This document shows, in pieces, positions 44,550 through 58,209 of a DNA stretch of 64,000 nt (position 1 is the stretch's first letter; every line of letters starts with the position of its first letter). The position numbers and the translations under genes are program-made. The notes beneath the pieces were generated by a model that saw nothing but the letters and a program-made list of their open reading frames with translations, made no database searches and was not told the DNA's origin. This stretch comes from Larix kaempferi (Eukaryota; Streptophyta; Pinopsida; Pinales; Pinaceae), in assembly GCA_027924585.1 (NCBI GenBank), contig BSBM01000826.1, forward strand, positions 11,067,501 through 11,131,500, given 5' to 3'.

Positions 44550-45798
44550 TCAAATGACACAAAAGTGCCAATGAAGCCAATCTAATAACTAACCATCTGC
44601 TCGACTATGGCTTGTATTCCTTTTGAGTGAGTAAGGAAGACAGAAAACAAACCATTCCAAACATTCTCTGATAATGAGTTCATGTCCCACAAATGTTAGA
44701 AAATTCATTTTCCCCTTAGACTGTAGTAAATTAGCATAAGGATCTTCAACAGTTTGAAATATTATCACGTCTCGAGATTCAGCAAGAATGCAAATATCTC
44801 TTTCAAGTTGAAACTGCAAGACTATTCAACTATGGATTGATGAAAGTGTATAGGGGAGCGTGATATTCTAATACCCGAGTGTTGACTGCATCTTCCTCAA
44901 GTATGAGCATCTCTGTTTCCCTTTTTGGTATGTCATCTATCCCATCTTTATACTTATCCACATCATTTTCCAAAACATCTTCAAACAACAAACATCCTTC
45001 AAGATCATTAATCATGTCAACCCTATCTTCTTGATGGAAATAAATGGTGTCTAAAAGCTAATCCCTTGGAGGAGAATCATCATCATAAATAGTTTCCTTC
45101 AAAGGATCGTCATAACTGTCAATGTTTAAATTTAGATTTACATGCTTGAAAATGGAAGAAGTCTCACTTACATACCCTGGACTGTGTGAACAATGCAGAT
45201 CTGACTTTACAGGAGCTGTAATATGACCTTTCAGGAGTTGATCTATTTCATCTTCAGATAGAGGAGAAATTTTGGAAATACTATGGAGGCATCCACCTTT
45301 CTTGTTTAAGGAAAAATCAGCAGCATCAACTGAGGCCTGTTCTGTCTTTTGTATTCCAAGAGAAGTATTGATTTGTCATTTTTTAAGTGAATCAAATAAG
45401 ACAGAGTCCTTTAGACCCACAACTTCTGAAATAGTGTCACATGGAGAGAAGCTTATCTGACCTTCTTCTGAATTAGGAGACCACTGACAAGACTGAAGAA
45501 AATTCTAATCCGGCTCGGGAGAAAAGATACAAAGGCCATCACCAATTTCATTCGAAAATTCAGAATTTAAAACTTTCCCTTCTTCATCAAAAACAGCAGA
45601 ACCATCATTAAATTCTTCAATGACATCAATTGCAACAGACTCTTCTTGATACAAAATTTCTGAATGCAAAATGGAGACCTAGTTTTCTGTTTGGCACTTT
45701 TCTACCCTATGGCAAACTCCTGCTTTTTGGGCATGATGACAGACTTGTTCTTCTTCTTCTTTAATTCCACTTTCAAAAAAGTTTATGGAGCTCTCCAT
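44550..45798 (-). pseudogene. ORF2 in interior 1
   Basis: Same acidic ORF as 22864-24111. Stops and a shift at about 44,820-44,830 split it into open pieces of 76 and 61 codons. The start overlaps the gag stop as TGATG. Confidence 0.65.
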
Positions 45799-46677
45799 CA
45801 AAGATTTCTGCTTTTGATTAGAAGCCTTAATTTTTGTTTTATCAATTCGAACGAAGCATAACAGAGGGGTAGACAGTCACTTTCAGCATGTTTATTTTCA
45901 GAGGTCTGATCATGAAGAGTGATCAGATTTTCTTCACTAACTGCCATGGGACTTATAAAGTTTTCAGCCGGAGCCATATCCAAACAATCTTCTTCATACT
46001 TATCAAACTTAAGTGGACTGAAATTTTCTTTGAAACCATCATTAACAGAAATTTCAGCAGGCTGATTGTAATTGACATAAAACAAGTCAGAGTTACCTTT
46101 TTCTGTCACATCACCCAGTTGATCATCTCTTTGTTTGTCACGGGAAAAACTGGAATGCCAAGCCATTTCTCCTTGTCCATACTTCTCTTCGAACCCACAT
46201 TCTTCTTCAATCCTCTCATCATTTTCTTTGCTTGATAATTTCCTGGGCATTCTAAGATTATATTCAACTTCTAAAGCATCAACGAACATATGTTGTAAAC
46301 TGGAGGGATTTCTTTCCAAGAGAAGAAAAGAGAAATCGGAATGAAAAATAGATACATAATGTAACTTGGCAGCATTCTCTAGGGGCTGAATTTCTTTCGG
46401 CATATCATAATAGGCGCTAGCAAACCTCCTATTGAAACTGGATAAGGATTCCCCTTCCAACACCCTCATAGAGTAAAATTCTGAAAGGACTAGGTCCCAT
46501 GACCTCCTCTTACCCCAAAACTTCAAGAAGACATCAGAAAACCCCTCCCATGTGTCTATAGACTCTGGCTGTAAAAGGAGAAACCATTTCTTCACATCTC
46601 CCTGGAAAGATTGAGCAAAAATCCTCATACAAACATCATCCTGATCCACTTCAAACAGATCTAGAAAATTTTCAAAG
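45798..46677 (-). pseudogene. gag in interior 1, 5'-truncated
   Basis: Open through the Retrotrans_gag core (DVKKWFLLLQPESIDTWEGF, ESLSSFNRRFASAYYDMP) to the TGATG junction. The apparent start MEVFENFL is created by the deletion joint. No zinc knuckle. Confidence 0.8.
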
Positions 46678-46808
46678 ACTTCCAAATGAATCTCTTACAG
46701 GTTGAGGTATTGTAACCATTATATTCTGCTAAGTGGGTTGTCCAAATGTGCTTTGCCCAAAAGTTGGAATTGATACGCCACCCAAACCATCAGAAGCAGT
46801 TAACGAAG
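46678..46808 (-). pseudogene. NUP98: NUP98 fragment in LTR B, truncated
   Basis: Same reading as in LTR 1 up to the PVTN region, cut off by the deletion joint at 46677. Confidence 0.55.
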
Positions 46809-48322
46809 TGCTGAAAAGATACTCATCTCATGTCAAATCCTGTATCCTGGTTGCGATTGGCCAAATTTACCAAACTTCGACGACCTTCCGAAATCTTTCT
46901 GTATCTTATCAGGCTTTGGATTGTAAACAAACCATTCATATTTCATAGGTAACTCAACAACAGAATGGTCTTCGACGGTGGCTGATTGTTGGCTTGACTC
47001 ATTCATGAGTAGCCTAAAAATGATCTGCCCGTATCCATGTTAGCTCAGAAAACTCAGTCACCAGTCAAGTTTTCTACACGTAGCTGCAGGAGCCATCATA
47101 TGTTGCAAGTTTTAAATACCCATTATGGCTGAAACCCTAATTTTCTTCTTTCGTCGAACGAAATCTCACAAATCTTTGCACCACTACCTCTGAATGTGAA
47201 AGAAACGAGATAACATCGTGCTAGGGGAAGCATTGGGACAGAGTCGTCGAGCTTGTGGTAAACTAGTGTCAGGGTTTTGTCATTTTGTTATAAACAATAA
47301 AATGCCAAAAGAGGATACCACTTCCCCTTTTTATACTCCCGCCAATGGTTTGTCTTTCTAAAAATGGTACCGCATGGCCCATTTAGTGGTCTTCAATACC
47401 ACTTTTACATATGCTGGCGAATCAAGAACGTACACGTTGGATGGTGGTCTTCTCACCGCACCGACTTCATCTCCTATACACCGATCATTTTGTAAATGCG
47501 GTGTCATGTGGACCGTTGATCCATTTTAAAACTTCTCCATTTGACCTCATTACGTGTCAGCATGGGAATCAAGGATTTGAAAACACAGCAGTCGCAACAA
47601 CCTATCCTCTACATAGCTTTTACACTTCGAAGAAAAACCTTGGCGCGCCAAATACGTTTGATACATGTTTTCAGTCTCGGCCTTTATCCCACATGCAAAA
47701 TGAAAGAATGTCTTATACTCCTTATATATCCGATGGCTCACTACATATTTCAAGTAACAAACGGGAAAATCTTTGGCGTTGAAGGATAAGTGATGCTTTA
47801 ACCCTCATGGCTTCGGCGCTTGGTCTCATGGTGAAGCCCTCGATGCTGGGAACAAACCTTTTGCTCCATTTTAATTCGACACTTTGGCCCAATATAAAGA
47901 ATACAACACACCTTTTTTTTTTTTATAAAGTCTCCTTACTTCATAAAATTGATTTTTTGGCTAAAAAATAAAATATCAAAAACCTTCAAAAAGCTTTAAC
48001 TTTTGGAAAATAGAATATTGAAGCTTTTCCTCTACATAAAACCTCCAATTACGCCCAAATTGTGAAAACCTTTCTCCATACTTAGTTTTTTTTTGGTCTT
48101 TAGCCAATAAAAATATTAAACACTTTTCTTCGTAAGTTTTGGCTTAGGTTAAAAGCTGTCAAGGCTGCTTTCGACTTGGGTTTTAAAATTTTTCTAGGTC
48201 CTTGATAAAAGCCTTAGTTCACAAATACCTAGGACCATTTTTTTTTCTACAACTTAAGACAAATCGTTCTTTCTCAGGCAGGCTCGAAACCCCCCGTCAT
48301 TGAGAATTATTGAATGCTAACA
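46678..48322 (-). repeat. TRG LTR B (right part only)
   Basis: Collinear with 27859-29504 of LTR 1. The HIR and RNL parts are deleted; the first part of the NUP98 fragment (to 46808) and the TATA-like box remain. Ends TGAATGCTAACA. Confidence 0.85.
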
Positions 48323-48603
48323 ACTGGCTCCTAATGGGGATGATGTCCTCCCAGCGAGGCAGCAAAGAACAATGTAGACCATGTGCCTGACCATTGGGCG
48401 GCTCGCAATCCCGAAAACTGCAACCTGCAACCTGTAACTGATCCTTCATCCAAAAACTGTAGCTGAAAACCGATAACTGCTGAACACTGAAACATACATG
48501 CTGGAACTAAAATGAAAACAGCGTTGTACATACTGAAAAAAATGTTTGCCGGGAAAACTTATTCATCCTACCTACCCTACTCTGTTGAAACGCGACTGCT
48601 GAA

Positions 48604-49851
48604 TCAAATAACACAAAAGTGCCAATGAAGCCAATCTAATAACTGACCATCTGCTCGACTATGGCTTGCATTCCTTTTGAGTGAGTAAGGAAGACAGAAA
48701 ACAAACCATTCCAAACATTCTCTGATAATGAGTTCATGTCCCACAAATGTTAGAAAATTCATTTTCCCCTTACACTGTAGTAAATTAGCATAAGGATCTT
48801 CAACAGTTTGAAATATTATCACGTCTCGAGATTCAGCAAGAATGCAAATATCTCTTTCAAGTTGATCCGCAAGACTATTCAACTGTGGATTGATGAAAGT
48901 GTATAGGGGAGCGTGATATTCTAATACCTGAGTGTTGACTGCATCTTCCTCAAGTATGAGCATCTCTGTTTCCCTTTTTGGTATGTCATCTATCCCATCT
49001 TTATACTTATCCACATAATTTTCCAAAACATCTTCAAACAACAAACATCCTTCAAGATCATTAATCATGTCAACCCTATCTTCTTGATGGAAATAAATGG
49101 TGTCTAACAGCTGATCCCTTGGCGGAGAATCATCATCATAAATAGGTTCCTTCAAAGGATCGTCATAACTGTCAATGTTTAAATTTAGATTTACATGCTT
49201 GAAAATGGAAGAAGTCTCACTTACATACCCTGGACTGTGTGAACAATGTAGATCCGACATTACAGGAGCTGTAATATGACCTTTTAGGAGTTGATCTATT
49301 TCATCTTCAGATAGAGGAGAAATTTTGGAAATACTATGGAGGCGTCCACCTTTCTTGTTTAAGGAAAAATCAGCAGCATCACCTGAGGCTTGTTCTGTCT
49401 TTTGTATTCCAAGAGAAGTACTGATTTGTCATTTTTTAAGTGAATCAAATAAGACAGAGTCCTCTAGGCCCAAAACTTCTGAAATAGTGTCACATGGAGA
49501 GAAGCTTATCTGACCTTCTTCTAAATTAGAAGACCACTGACAAGACTGAAGAAAATTCTTTTCCGGCTCGAGAGAATAGATACAAAGGCCATCACCAATT
49601 TCATTCGAAAATTCAGAATTTAAAACTTGCCCTTCTTCATCAAAAACAGCAGAACCATCATTAAATTCTTCAATGACATCAAGCGCAACAGACTCTTCTT
49701 GATACAAAATTTCTGAATGCGAAATGGAGACCTAGTTTTCTGTTTGGAACTTTTCTACCCTATGGCAAACTCCTGCTTTTTGGGCATGATGACAGACTTG
49801 TTCTTCTTCTTCTTTAATTCCACTTTCAAAATTTTTTATGGAGCTCTCCAT
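48604..49851 (-). pseudogene. ORF2 in interior 2
   Basis: Best-preserved ORF2 copy: 48604-49260 is open (218 codons) and 49429-49707 is open; a stop at 49429 and one near 49,730 remain. Sequence is as in TRG-1, e.g. DDPLKEPIYDDDSPPRDQLL and LEWFVFCLPYSLKRN. Confidence 0.7.
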
Positions 49852-51176
49852 CATAGATTTCTGTTTTTGATTAGAAGCCTTAATTTTTGTTTTATCAATT
49901 CGAACGAAGCATAACAGAGGGGTAGACAGTCACTTTCAGCATGTTTATTTTCAGAGGTCTGATCATGGATAGTGATCAGATTTTCTTCACTAACTGCCCT
50001 GGGACTTATAAAGTTTTCAGCCGGAGCCATATCCAAACAATCTTCTTCATACTTATCAAACTTAGGTGGAATGAAATTTTCTTTGAAACCATCATTAACA
50101 GAAATTTCAGCAGGCTGATTGTAATTGACATAAAACAAGTCAGAGTTACCTTTTTCTGTCACATCACCCAGCTGATCATCTCTTTGTTTGTCACGGGAAA
50201 AACTGGAATGCCAAGCCATTTCTCCTTGTCCATACTTCTCTTTGAACCCACATTCTTCTTCAATCCTCTCATCATTTTCTTTGCTCGATAATTTCCTGGA
50301 CATTCTAAGATTATCTTCAACTTCTAAAGCATCAACGAACATATGTTGTAAACTGGAGGGATTTCTTTCCAAGAGAAGAAAAGAGAAATCGGAATGAAAA
50401 ATAGATACATAATGTAACTTGGCAGCATTCTCTAGGGGCTGAATTTCTTTCGGCATATCATAATAGGCGCTAGCAAACCTCCTGTTGAAACTGCATAAGG
50501 ATTCCCCTTCTAGCACCCTCATAGAGTGAAATTCTGAAAGGACTAGGTCCCATGACCTCCTCTTACCCCAAAACTTCAAGAAGACATCAGAAAACCCCTG
50601 CCATGTGTCTATAGAATCTGGCTGTAAATGGCGAAACCATTTCTTCACATCTCCCTGGAAAGATTGAGCAAAAATCCTCATACAGACATCATCCTGATCC
50701 ACTTCAAACAGATCCAGAAAATTTTCAAAGCCTTGAAGATGTTTCTCAGCAGTAAGGCCTTCAATTTCTCCATCAAATTTAGGAAGGTATTTATGGTATT
50801 TAAGAGGATAATCATGGAGAACATGAGGTAGGTGAAGTGGCTTATATCAGTTTTGGATATTGGGAGAAAATGAACTATGTAAATAGGATGTATTATCAGC
50901 TTTAGTATCATGAGGTTCATAAGGCTGATCCTTACTGTCATGCGGTTCAAGTAAAATATCTTGATCAAAATCATATGTACAGAATGATGACACATTTTCT
51001 GTTTCTAAGGAAGGGTATACAGGAGTAAACCTATGGTCTTTTTTCGAATATAGTCAACAATAAGAAATTCTTTTGCCAAGCTTAGGAAAAGGCAGGAAAA
51101 GATTTACAAGAAAGGATAAGATGTCTTGCAGAAAACTGAAACTTGAGTACCTTGTCTTTTCATCATGCCTTTCCAT
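49851..51176 (-). pseudogene. gag in interior 2
   Basis: 49851-50702 is open for 283 codons covering the whole gag core and acidic tail. Upstream, stops at about 50,850 and 51,058 interrupt the N-terminal part. Ends in TGATG with ORF2. Confidence 0.8.
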
Positions 51177-51396
51177 GTCTTCACAATGAGCTCATTTCCC
51201 AGTGGAGTCTGTCGGTTCTTTTTAAAAGCTTGATTCTGGATCATGCCACCAATGGAGTCACTGAAATTTGGATTCTTTAAGATTGAGTCGCCAGGTGAAA
51301 TATGTATAACCTTGTTGATGTTTGACCATTGTTCACCATCACCAATCAAAACTTAAAACTTTGTCGTTCATACCCAGGGAAAATGAGACCTTCGCT

Positions 51397-51413
51397 CTCC
51401 GGAAACGGCGCCA
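51397..51413 (-). other. Primer-binding site of interior 2
   Basis: Two mismatches to the tRNA-Asp complement; three bases later the LTR starts with an intact TGTTAGCAC. Confidence 0.8.
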
Positions 51414-52599
51414 AAATGTTAGCACTCGGATTTTCCTTGGGCTGTATCAAAGAAACCCCGAGGTAACCTATTTCAAACCAATCTTTAGACTGAAAGTTGG
51501 CCTCCTTCAGCCAGAGAGGACTCTCTCAACAAATCTGCCATCCAATGTCACTAAGACAGCAGTTTGACAATGAAACCCAAGGGCCAATTTGTAAATTTAT
51601 AATAACAAAAACTTTGTTGGTTTTAAATGAGGTGGCTAGATCAACATGAACAGGATACCATTGGGCAATGGAGTCGAGAAAACAGAAAAATATGGACCAA
51701 CAGTTAAACAAATATTTTCATACAAAGGGAAGATAGCTGTCTTATTACAGTCAATAAGATTTTTTGCAGGTGATAAGGAAAGAAATAAAGACATTCCATT
51801 AACAACGGGTATCAATTTTCAGATGAATCCACTGTTAATTTTAGAGAAATAAATGGATACTCAGATGTGGATAAATTGAGGCACAGAACATGAATCTCAA
51901 TCTATATGAACGTTCATCTAAGCATAGAAGAAAATGACATAATGAAAGGCATAACGAAGAAAGTAAACTTTCACAAGTAGAGAAAGGGAAAGGGTACAAA
52001 CTGCAATTTTTAAACAACACGTGAATCTTTGATGAAAAATATGTTCAGTTTTGAGATCTTTATTAATTTCTGAAAGCCCTTCAAAACACCCGAAATGGGT
52101 CTCTCCTTACAAAAAATATAGCCCCTTACATGTTGTAAAATGCATAATTTATACAAAAATTTGCCCTCTAAGCAAACCCTAACTGTATTTTTCTAAAACT
52201 AGCTTCTTGGAATAATAAACTAACTAATTTTTTACAAATAAAACAAATCTGAGCGGTTCCAAAATATCTCGAGTGATAGAATATAGAGGAATTTTGAAAT
52301 TTTCTTCAAACTGCTAATTCTAGGGCTTAAAATCATCCTTATTTTCCACCTGTCGAATATCCTGGAAATCAACTTCTATTTGCTATTTCAATGCCTATAA
52401 ATCTGGATCTTCCTGCCACCTATGTTCCTTTTCTTTAACTACATATTGTTTATGTGCCAACCGCTGAGTGCTGTCGTATATTTTTGCTCATTCCTTTGCC
52501 CTCGTCCACTTCATCTTTGACCTGTTGAGCTATTCTCCGAGCCCTCGGCAATATCCTCACTATAAACTATGTTTCCTTTGTCTTTGCATACGATATGCC

Positions 52600-52818
52600 C
52601 TAGATCTTCATTTGCCTCAAGTAGCACTCCTTATAAGCAGCAAATCCATTTTTGAAAAGAGTCGATAGACCATTATGAATCATGAAAGTCCTAACCTGGT
52701 ATATCAAGAATTTCAACTTAATCATCAGTTTTTCAGCTTCATTAGCCAAGTCACCATCCTCAAACATCCTTGCCTCAAAACTAGACTCCGTGTGATTTAT
52801 TAGCACTACATATCTCAC
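52600..52818 (-). pseudogene. RNL: RNL second piece in LTR C
   Basis: 72 open codons with EKLMIKLKFLIYQVRTFMIH and NGFAAYKECYLRQMK; the YKECYLRQMK ending is closest of all copies to plant RNL (AYK.YYLRQMK). Confidence 0.7.
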
Positions 52819-52829
52819 GTAACCCTTGT

Positions 52830-53311
52830 CCAGGCTCGCATGAAGCTTTCAGGGTTGAGCAGAAGTGGCACTTCTTCCAACGCTTTATTTAGATGTGTAA
52901 CAATCTCAGAGTTTACAATTTGGGCCACAAAACCCTCTATAATTTGACCTTGCACCTCAACATGATCTTTCGTTCCTGGCACTGAAATGTCAGCAATTTT
53001 ATCCCTAACTTCACACGCTGTTCTTGCAGTACCCTCTTCACAAAGGTCTGAGAAAGCAAGTACACTGTCCCTAAGGCCATCCACAATTGCTTGCCGTTGA
53101 CGAGCAATTACCAATCCAGATAAATACTTTGCGTATGCTTCACCTTCTGCTCGTTTGATTTGCAAGATTTTCTCTACCTCGGCTTTGTCTTTTGTTGCTA
53201 CCCCCCATTCTTGCGGCTGCATTTATTTCATTCATTGCTCTCTTCATAGTTTCATCAGGCTCTATATCAATAATGAGAGTTTGCACTATCTAAAATCCAT
53301 TGTTTTTCATA
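52830..53311 (-). pseudogene. HIR-RNL chimera in LTR C (frameshifted)
   Basis: Same fusion as in LTR A. One extra C in a C-run near 53,205 shifts the HIR start; the rest is open (135 codons, ending with a read-through of the usual stop: MRAWTRVT). Confidence 0.7.
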
Positions 53312-53459
53312 ACCTTTTAACTAAAATCGTGGTTTTCTTTCTCCTAATTCTGCAAATGAATGGCGTTAGGGTTCTCGGAATTTTTAGAGAAAAGTATGAA
53401 AAATGGAGCTAGCCTTCCTTGTATTGTATCTACGTGAATGCACGCGGATTATTGACTTC

Positions 53460-53620
53460 AATCAATAGACATCTGAGGCATCGCTGGAAGACTTCCAAAT
53501 GAATTTGTTACAGGTTGACGTATTGTAACCATTATATTCTGCTAAGTGGGTTGTCCAAACGTGCTTTTCCCAAAAGCTGGAATTGATACGCCTCCCAAAC
53601 CATCAGAAGCAGTTATCGAA
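53460..53620 (-). pseudogene. NUP98: NUP98 fragment in LTR C, shortened
   Basis: The FG and NIMVT part is present with substitutions; the DSEETPSTAKA part has been lost in the 107-bp deletion at 53400. Confidence 0.5.
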
Positions 53621-55447
53621 CTGCTGAAAAGATACTCATCTCATGTCAAATCCTGTATCCTGGCTGCGACTGGCCAAATTTATCAAACTTCGACGACGTT
53701 CTGAAAGCTTTCTGTATCTTATCAGGCTTTGGATTGTAAACAAACCATTCGTATTTCACAGGTAACCCAACAGCAGAATGGTCTTCCACGGTGGCTGATT
53801 GCTGGCTTGACTCATTCATGAGTAGCCTAAAAATGATCTGCCCGTATCCATGTTAGCTCGGAAAACTCGGTCACCAGTCAAGTTTTTTAGACGTAGCTGC
53901 AGGAGCCACCATATGTTGCAAGTTTTAAATACCCATTATGGCTGAAACCCTAATTTTCTTCTTTCGCCGAACGAAATCTCACAAATCTTTGCGCCACTAC
54001 CTCTGAATGTGAAAGAAACGAGATAACATCGTGCTAGGGGAAGCATTCGGACATAGTCGACAAGCTTGTGGTAAACTAGTGTCAGGGTTTTGTCATTCTG
54101 TTATAAACAATAAAATGCCAAAAGAGGATACCACTTCCCCTTCTTATACTCCCCCCAATGGTTTGTCTTTCTAAAAATGGTACCGCATGGCCCATTTAGT
54201 GGTCTTCAATAGCACTTTTACATATGCTGGCGAATCAAGAACGTACACGTTGGATGGTGGTCTTCTCACCGCAGCGACTTCATCTCCTATACACCGAGCA
54301 TTTTGTAAATGCGGTGTCATGTGGACCGTTGATCGATTTTAAAACTTCTCCATTTGACCTCGTTACGTGTCAGCATGGAAATCAAGGATTTGAAAACGCA
54401 GCAGTCGCAACAACCTCTCCTCTACATAGCTTTTACACTTCGAAGAAAAACCTGGGCGCGCCAAATACGTTTTATACATGTTTTCAGTCTCGGCCTTTAT
54501 CCCACATGCAAAATGAAAGAATGTCTTATACGCCTTATATATCCGATGGCTCACTCCATATATCAAGTAACAAACGGGAAAATCTTTGGCGTTGAAGGAT
54601 AAGTGATGCTTTAACCCTCATGGCTTCGGCGCTTGGTCTCACGGTGAAGCCCTCGATGCTAGGAACATACCTTTTGCTCCATTTTAATTCGACACTTTGG
54701 CCCAATATAAAGAATACAACAAACCTTTTTTTTTTTTATAAAGTCTCCTTACTTCATAAAATTGATTTTTTGGCTAAAAATTAAAATATCAAAAACCTTC
54801 AAAAAGCTTTAACTTTTGGAAAATAGAATATTGAAGCTTTTCCTCTTCATAAAACCTCCAATTATGCCCAAATTGTGAAAACCTTTCTCCATACTTAGTT
54901 TTTTTTTGGTCTTTAGCCAATAAAAATATTAAACACTTTTCTTCGTAAGTTTTGGCTTAGGTTAAAAGCTGTCAAGGCTGCTTTCGACTTGGGTTTTAAA
55001 ATTTTTCTAGGACTTTATAAAAGCCTTAGTTAACAAATACCTAGGACCATTTTTTTTTCTAGAACTTAAGACAAATCGCTCTTTCTCGGGTAGGCTCAAA
55101 ACCCCCTGTCATTGAGAATTATTGAATGCTAACAACTGGCTCCTAATGGGGATGATGTCCTCCCAGCGAGGAAGCAAAGAACAACGTAGACCATATGCCT
55201 GACCATTGGGCGGCTCCCAATCCCTAAAACTGCAACCTGCAAGCTGTAACTGATCCTTCATCCAAAAACTGTAGCTGAAAACCGATAACTGCTGAACACT
55301 GAAACATACATGCTAGAACTAAACTGAAAACAACGCTGTACATACTGAAAAAAATGTTTGCAGGGCAAACTTATTCATCCTACCTACCCTACTCTACTGA
55401 AACGCGACTGGTGAATCAAATGACACAAAAGTGCTAATGAAGCCAAT

Positions 55448-56661
55448 CTAATAACTGACCATCTGCTCACTATGGCTTGCATTCCTTTTGAGTGAGTAAG
55501 GAAGACAGAAAACAAACCATTCCAAACATTCTCTAATAATGAGTTCATGTCCCACAAATGTTAGAAAATTCATTTTCCCCTTAGACTGTAGTAAATTAGC
55601 ATAAGGATCTTCAACAGTTTGAAATATTATCACGTCTTGAGATTCAGCAAGAATGCAAATATCTCTTTCAAGTTGATCTGCAAGACTATTCAACTGTGGA
55701 TTGATGAAAGTGTATAGGGGAGCGTGATATTCTAATACCTGAGTGTTGACTGCATCTTCCTCAAGTATGAGCATCTCTGTTTCCCTTTTTGGTATGTCAT
55801 CTATCCCATCTTTATACTTATCCACATCATTTTCCAAAACATCTTCAAACAACAAACATCCTTCAAGATCATTAATCATGTCAACATTATCTTCTTGATG
55901 GAAATAAATGGTGTCTAACAGCTAATCCCTTGGCGGAGAATCATCATCATAAATAGGTTCCTTCAAAGGATTGTCATAACTGTCAATGTTTAAATTTAGA
56001 TTTGCATGCTTGAAAATGGAATAAGTCTCACTTACATACCCTGGACTGTGTGAACAATGCAGATCCGACATTACAGGAGTTGTAATATGACCTTTCAGGA
56101 GTTGATCTATTTCATCTTCAGATAGAGGAGAAATTTTGGAAATACTATGGAGGCATCCGCCTTTCTTGTTTAAGGAAAAATCAGCAGCATCACCTGAGGC
56201 CTGTTCTGTCTTTTGTATTCCAAGAGAAGTACTGATTTGTCATTTTTTAAGTGAATCAAATAAGACAGAGTCCTCTAGGCCCACAACTTCTGAAATAGTG
56301 TCACATGGAGAGAAGCTTATCTGCCCTTCTTCTGAATTAGAAGACCACTAATAAGACTGAAGAAAATTCTTATCCGGCTCGGAAGAAAAGATAGAAAGGC
56401 CATCACGAATTTCATTCAAAATTCAGAATTTAAAACTTGCCCTTCTTCATCAAACACAGCAGAACCATCATTAAATTCTTCAATGACATCAAGTGCAACA
56501 GACTCTTCCTGATACAAAATTTCTGAATGCGAAATGGAGACCTGGTTTTCTGTTTGGTACTTTTCTACCCTATGGCAAACTCCTGCTTTTTGGGCATGAT
56601 GACAGACTTGTTCTTCTTCTTCTTTAATTCCACTTTAAAAAAAGTTTATGGAGCTCTCCAT
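55448..56661 (-). pseudogene. ORF2 in interior 3
   Basis: Same ORF; 55448-55879 is open. Stops lie near 56,635 and 55,920, and a base loss near 55,468 shifts the last residues. Confidence 0.65.
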
Positions 56662-57986
56662 CATAGATTTTTGTTTTTGATTAGAAGCCTTAGTTTTTGT
56701 TTTATCAATTCGAACGAAGCATAACAGAAGGGTAGACAGTCACTTTCAGCATGTTTATTTTCAGAGGTCTGATCATGGATAGTGATCAGATGTTCTTCAC
56801 TAACTGCCCTGGGACTTATAAAGTCTTCAGCCGGAGCCATATCCAAACAATCTTCTTCATACTTATCAAACTTAGGTGGACTGAAATTTTCTTTGAAACC
56901 ATCATTAACAGAAATTTTAGCAGGCTGATTGTAATTGACATAAAACAAGTCAGAGTTACCTTTTTCTGTCACATCACCCAGCTGATCATCTCTTTGTTTG
57001 TCACGAGAAAAACTAGAATGCCAAGCCATTTCTCCTTGTCCATACTTCTCTTTGAACCCACATTCTTCTTCAATCCTCTCATCATTTTCTTTGCTCGATA
57101 ATTTCCTGGACATTCTAAGATTATCTTCAACTTCTAAAGCATCAACGAACATATGTTGTAAACTGGAGGGATTTCTTTCCAAGAGAAGAAAAGAGAAATC
57201 GGAATGAAAAATAGATACATAATGTAACTTGGCAGCATTCTCTAGGGGCTGAATTTCTTTCGGCATATCATAATAGGCGCTAGCAAACCTCCTATTGAAA
57301 CTGGATAAGGATTCCCCTTCTAGCACCCTCATAGAGTAAAATTCTGAAAGGACTAGGTCCCATGACCTCCTCTTACCCCAAAAACTCAAGAAGACATCAG
57401 AAAACCCCTGCCATGTGTCTATAGACTCTGGCTGTAAATGGCGAAACCATTTCTTTACATCTCCCTAGAAAGATTGAGCAAAAATCCTCATACAGACATC
57501 ATCCTGATCCACTTCAAACAGATCCAGAAAATTTTCAAAGCCTTGAAGATGTTTCTCAGCAGTAAGGCCTTCAATTTCTCCATCAAATTTAGGAAGGTAT
57601 TTATGGTATTTAAGAGGATAATCATGGAGAACATGAGGTAGGTGAAGTGGCTTATATCGGTTTTGGATATTGGGAGAAACTGAACTATGTAAAGAGGATG
57701 TATTATCAGCTTTAGTATCATGAGGTTCATAAGGCTGATCCTTACTGTCATGCGGTTCAAGTAAAAGATCTTGATCAAAATCATATGTACAGAATGATGA
57801 AACATTTTCAGTTTCTAAGGAAGGGTATACAGGAGTAAACCTATGGTCTTTTTTCGAATATAGTAAACAATAAGAAATTCTTTTGCCAAGCTTAGGAAAA
57901 GATAGGAAAAGATTTACAAGAAAGGATAAGATGTCTTGCAGAAAACTGAAACTTGAGTACCTTGTCTTTTCATCATGCCTTTCCAT
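56661..57986 (-). pseudogene. gag in interior 3 (one stop)
   Basis: Nearly complete: 57465-57986 is open for the N-terminal 173 codons from MERHDEKTRYSSF. A single TAG at 57465 (after RIFAQSF) interrupts it, and the core reopens to 56661. It shows the intended length of 442 codons. Confidence 0.85.
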
Positions 57987-58209
57987 GTCTTCACAATGAG
58001 CTCATTTCCCAGTGGAGTCTGTCGGTTCTTTTTAAAAGCTTGACTCTGGATCATGCCACCAATGGAGTCACTGAAATTTGGATTCTTTAAGATGGAGTCT
58101 CCAAGTGAAATATGTACAACCTTGCTGATGTTTGACCGTTGTTCACCATCAACAATCAAAACTGAAAACTTTGTCGTTCATACCCAGGGGGGAAAATGAG
58201 ACCTTTGCT

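Larger units (their letters stand above)
44269..46677 (-). mobile_element. TRG interior 1 (5' part deleted)
   Basis: Collinear with 22596-24990 of TRG-1, then joined abruptly to LTR B at 46677/46678. Leader ORF, gag start and primer site are missing. Confidence 0.85.
48323..51416 (-). mobile_element. TRG interior 2 (complete)
   Basis: Full 3.1-kb interior between LTR B and LTR C with leader ORF (51104-51349), gag and ORF2. The primer site at 51397-51413 differs from tRNA-Asp at two positions. Confidence 0.88.
51417..55134 (-). repeat. TRG LTR C (full, shared by interiors 2 and 3)
   Basis: 3718 bp, plus-strand ends TGTTAGCACTCGG and GAATGCTAACA: the only copy with both canonical ends. It serves as 5' LTR of interior 2 and 3' LTR of interior 3. 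About 107 bases are deleted at 53400 relative to LTR 1. Confidence 0.9.

Noticed and set aside
45888-46235. Plus-strand ORF of about 115 codons recurring at 49941 and 56751
   Set aside because: Antisense shadow of the gag acidic tail; the low stop density comes from the codon bias of gag.
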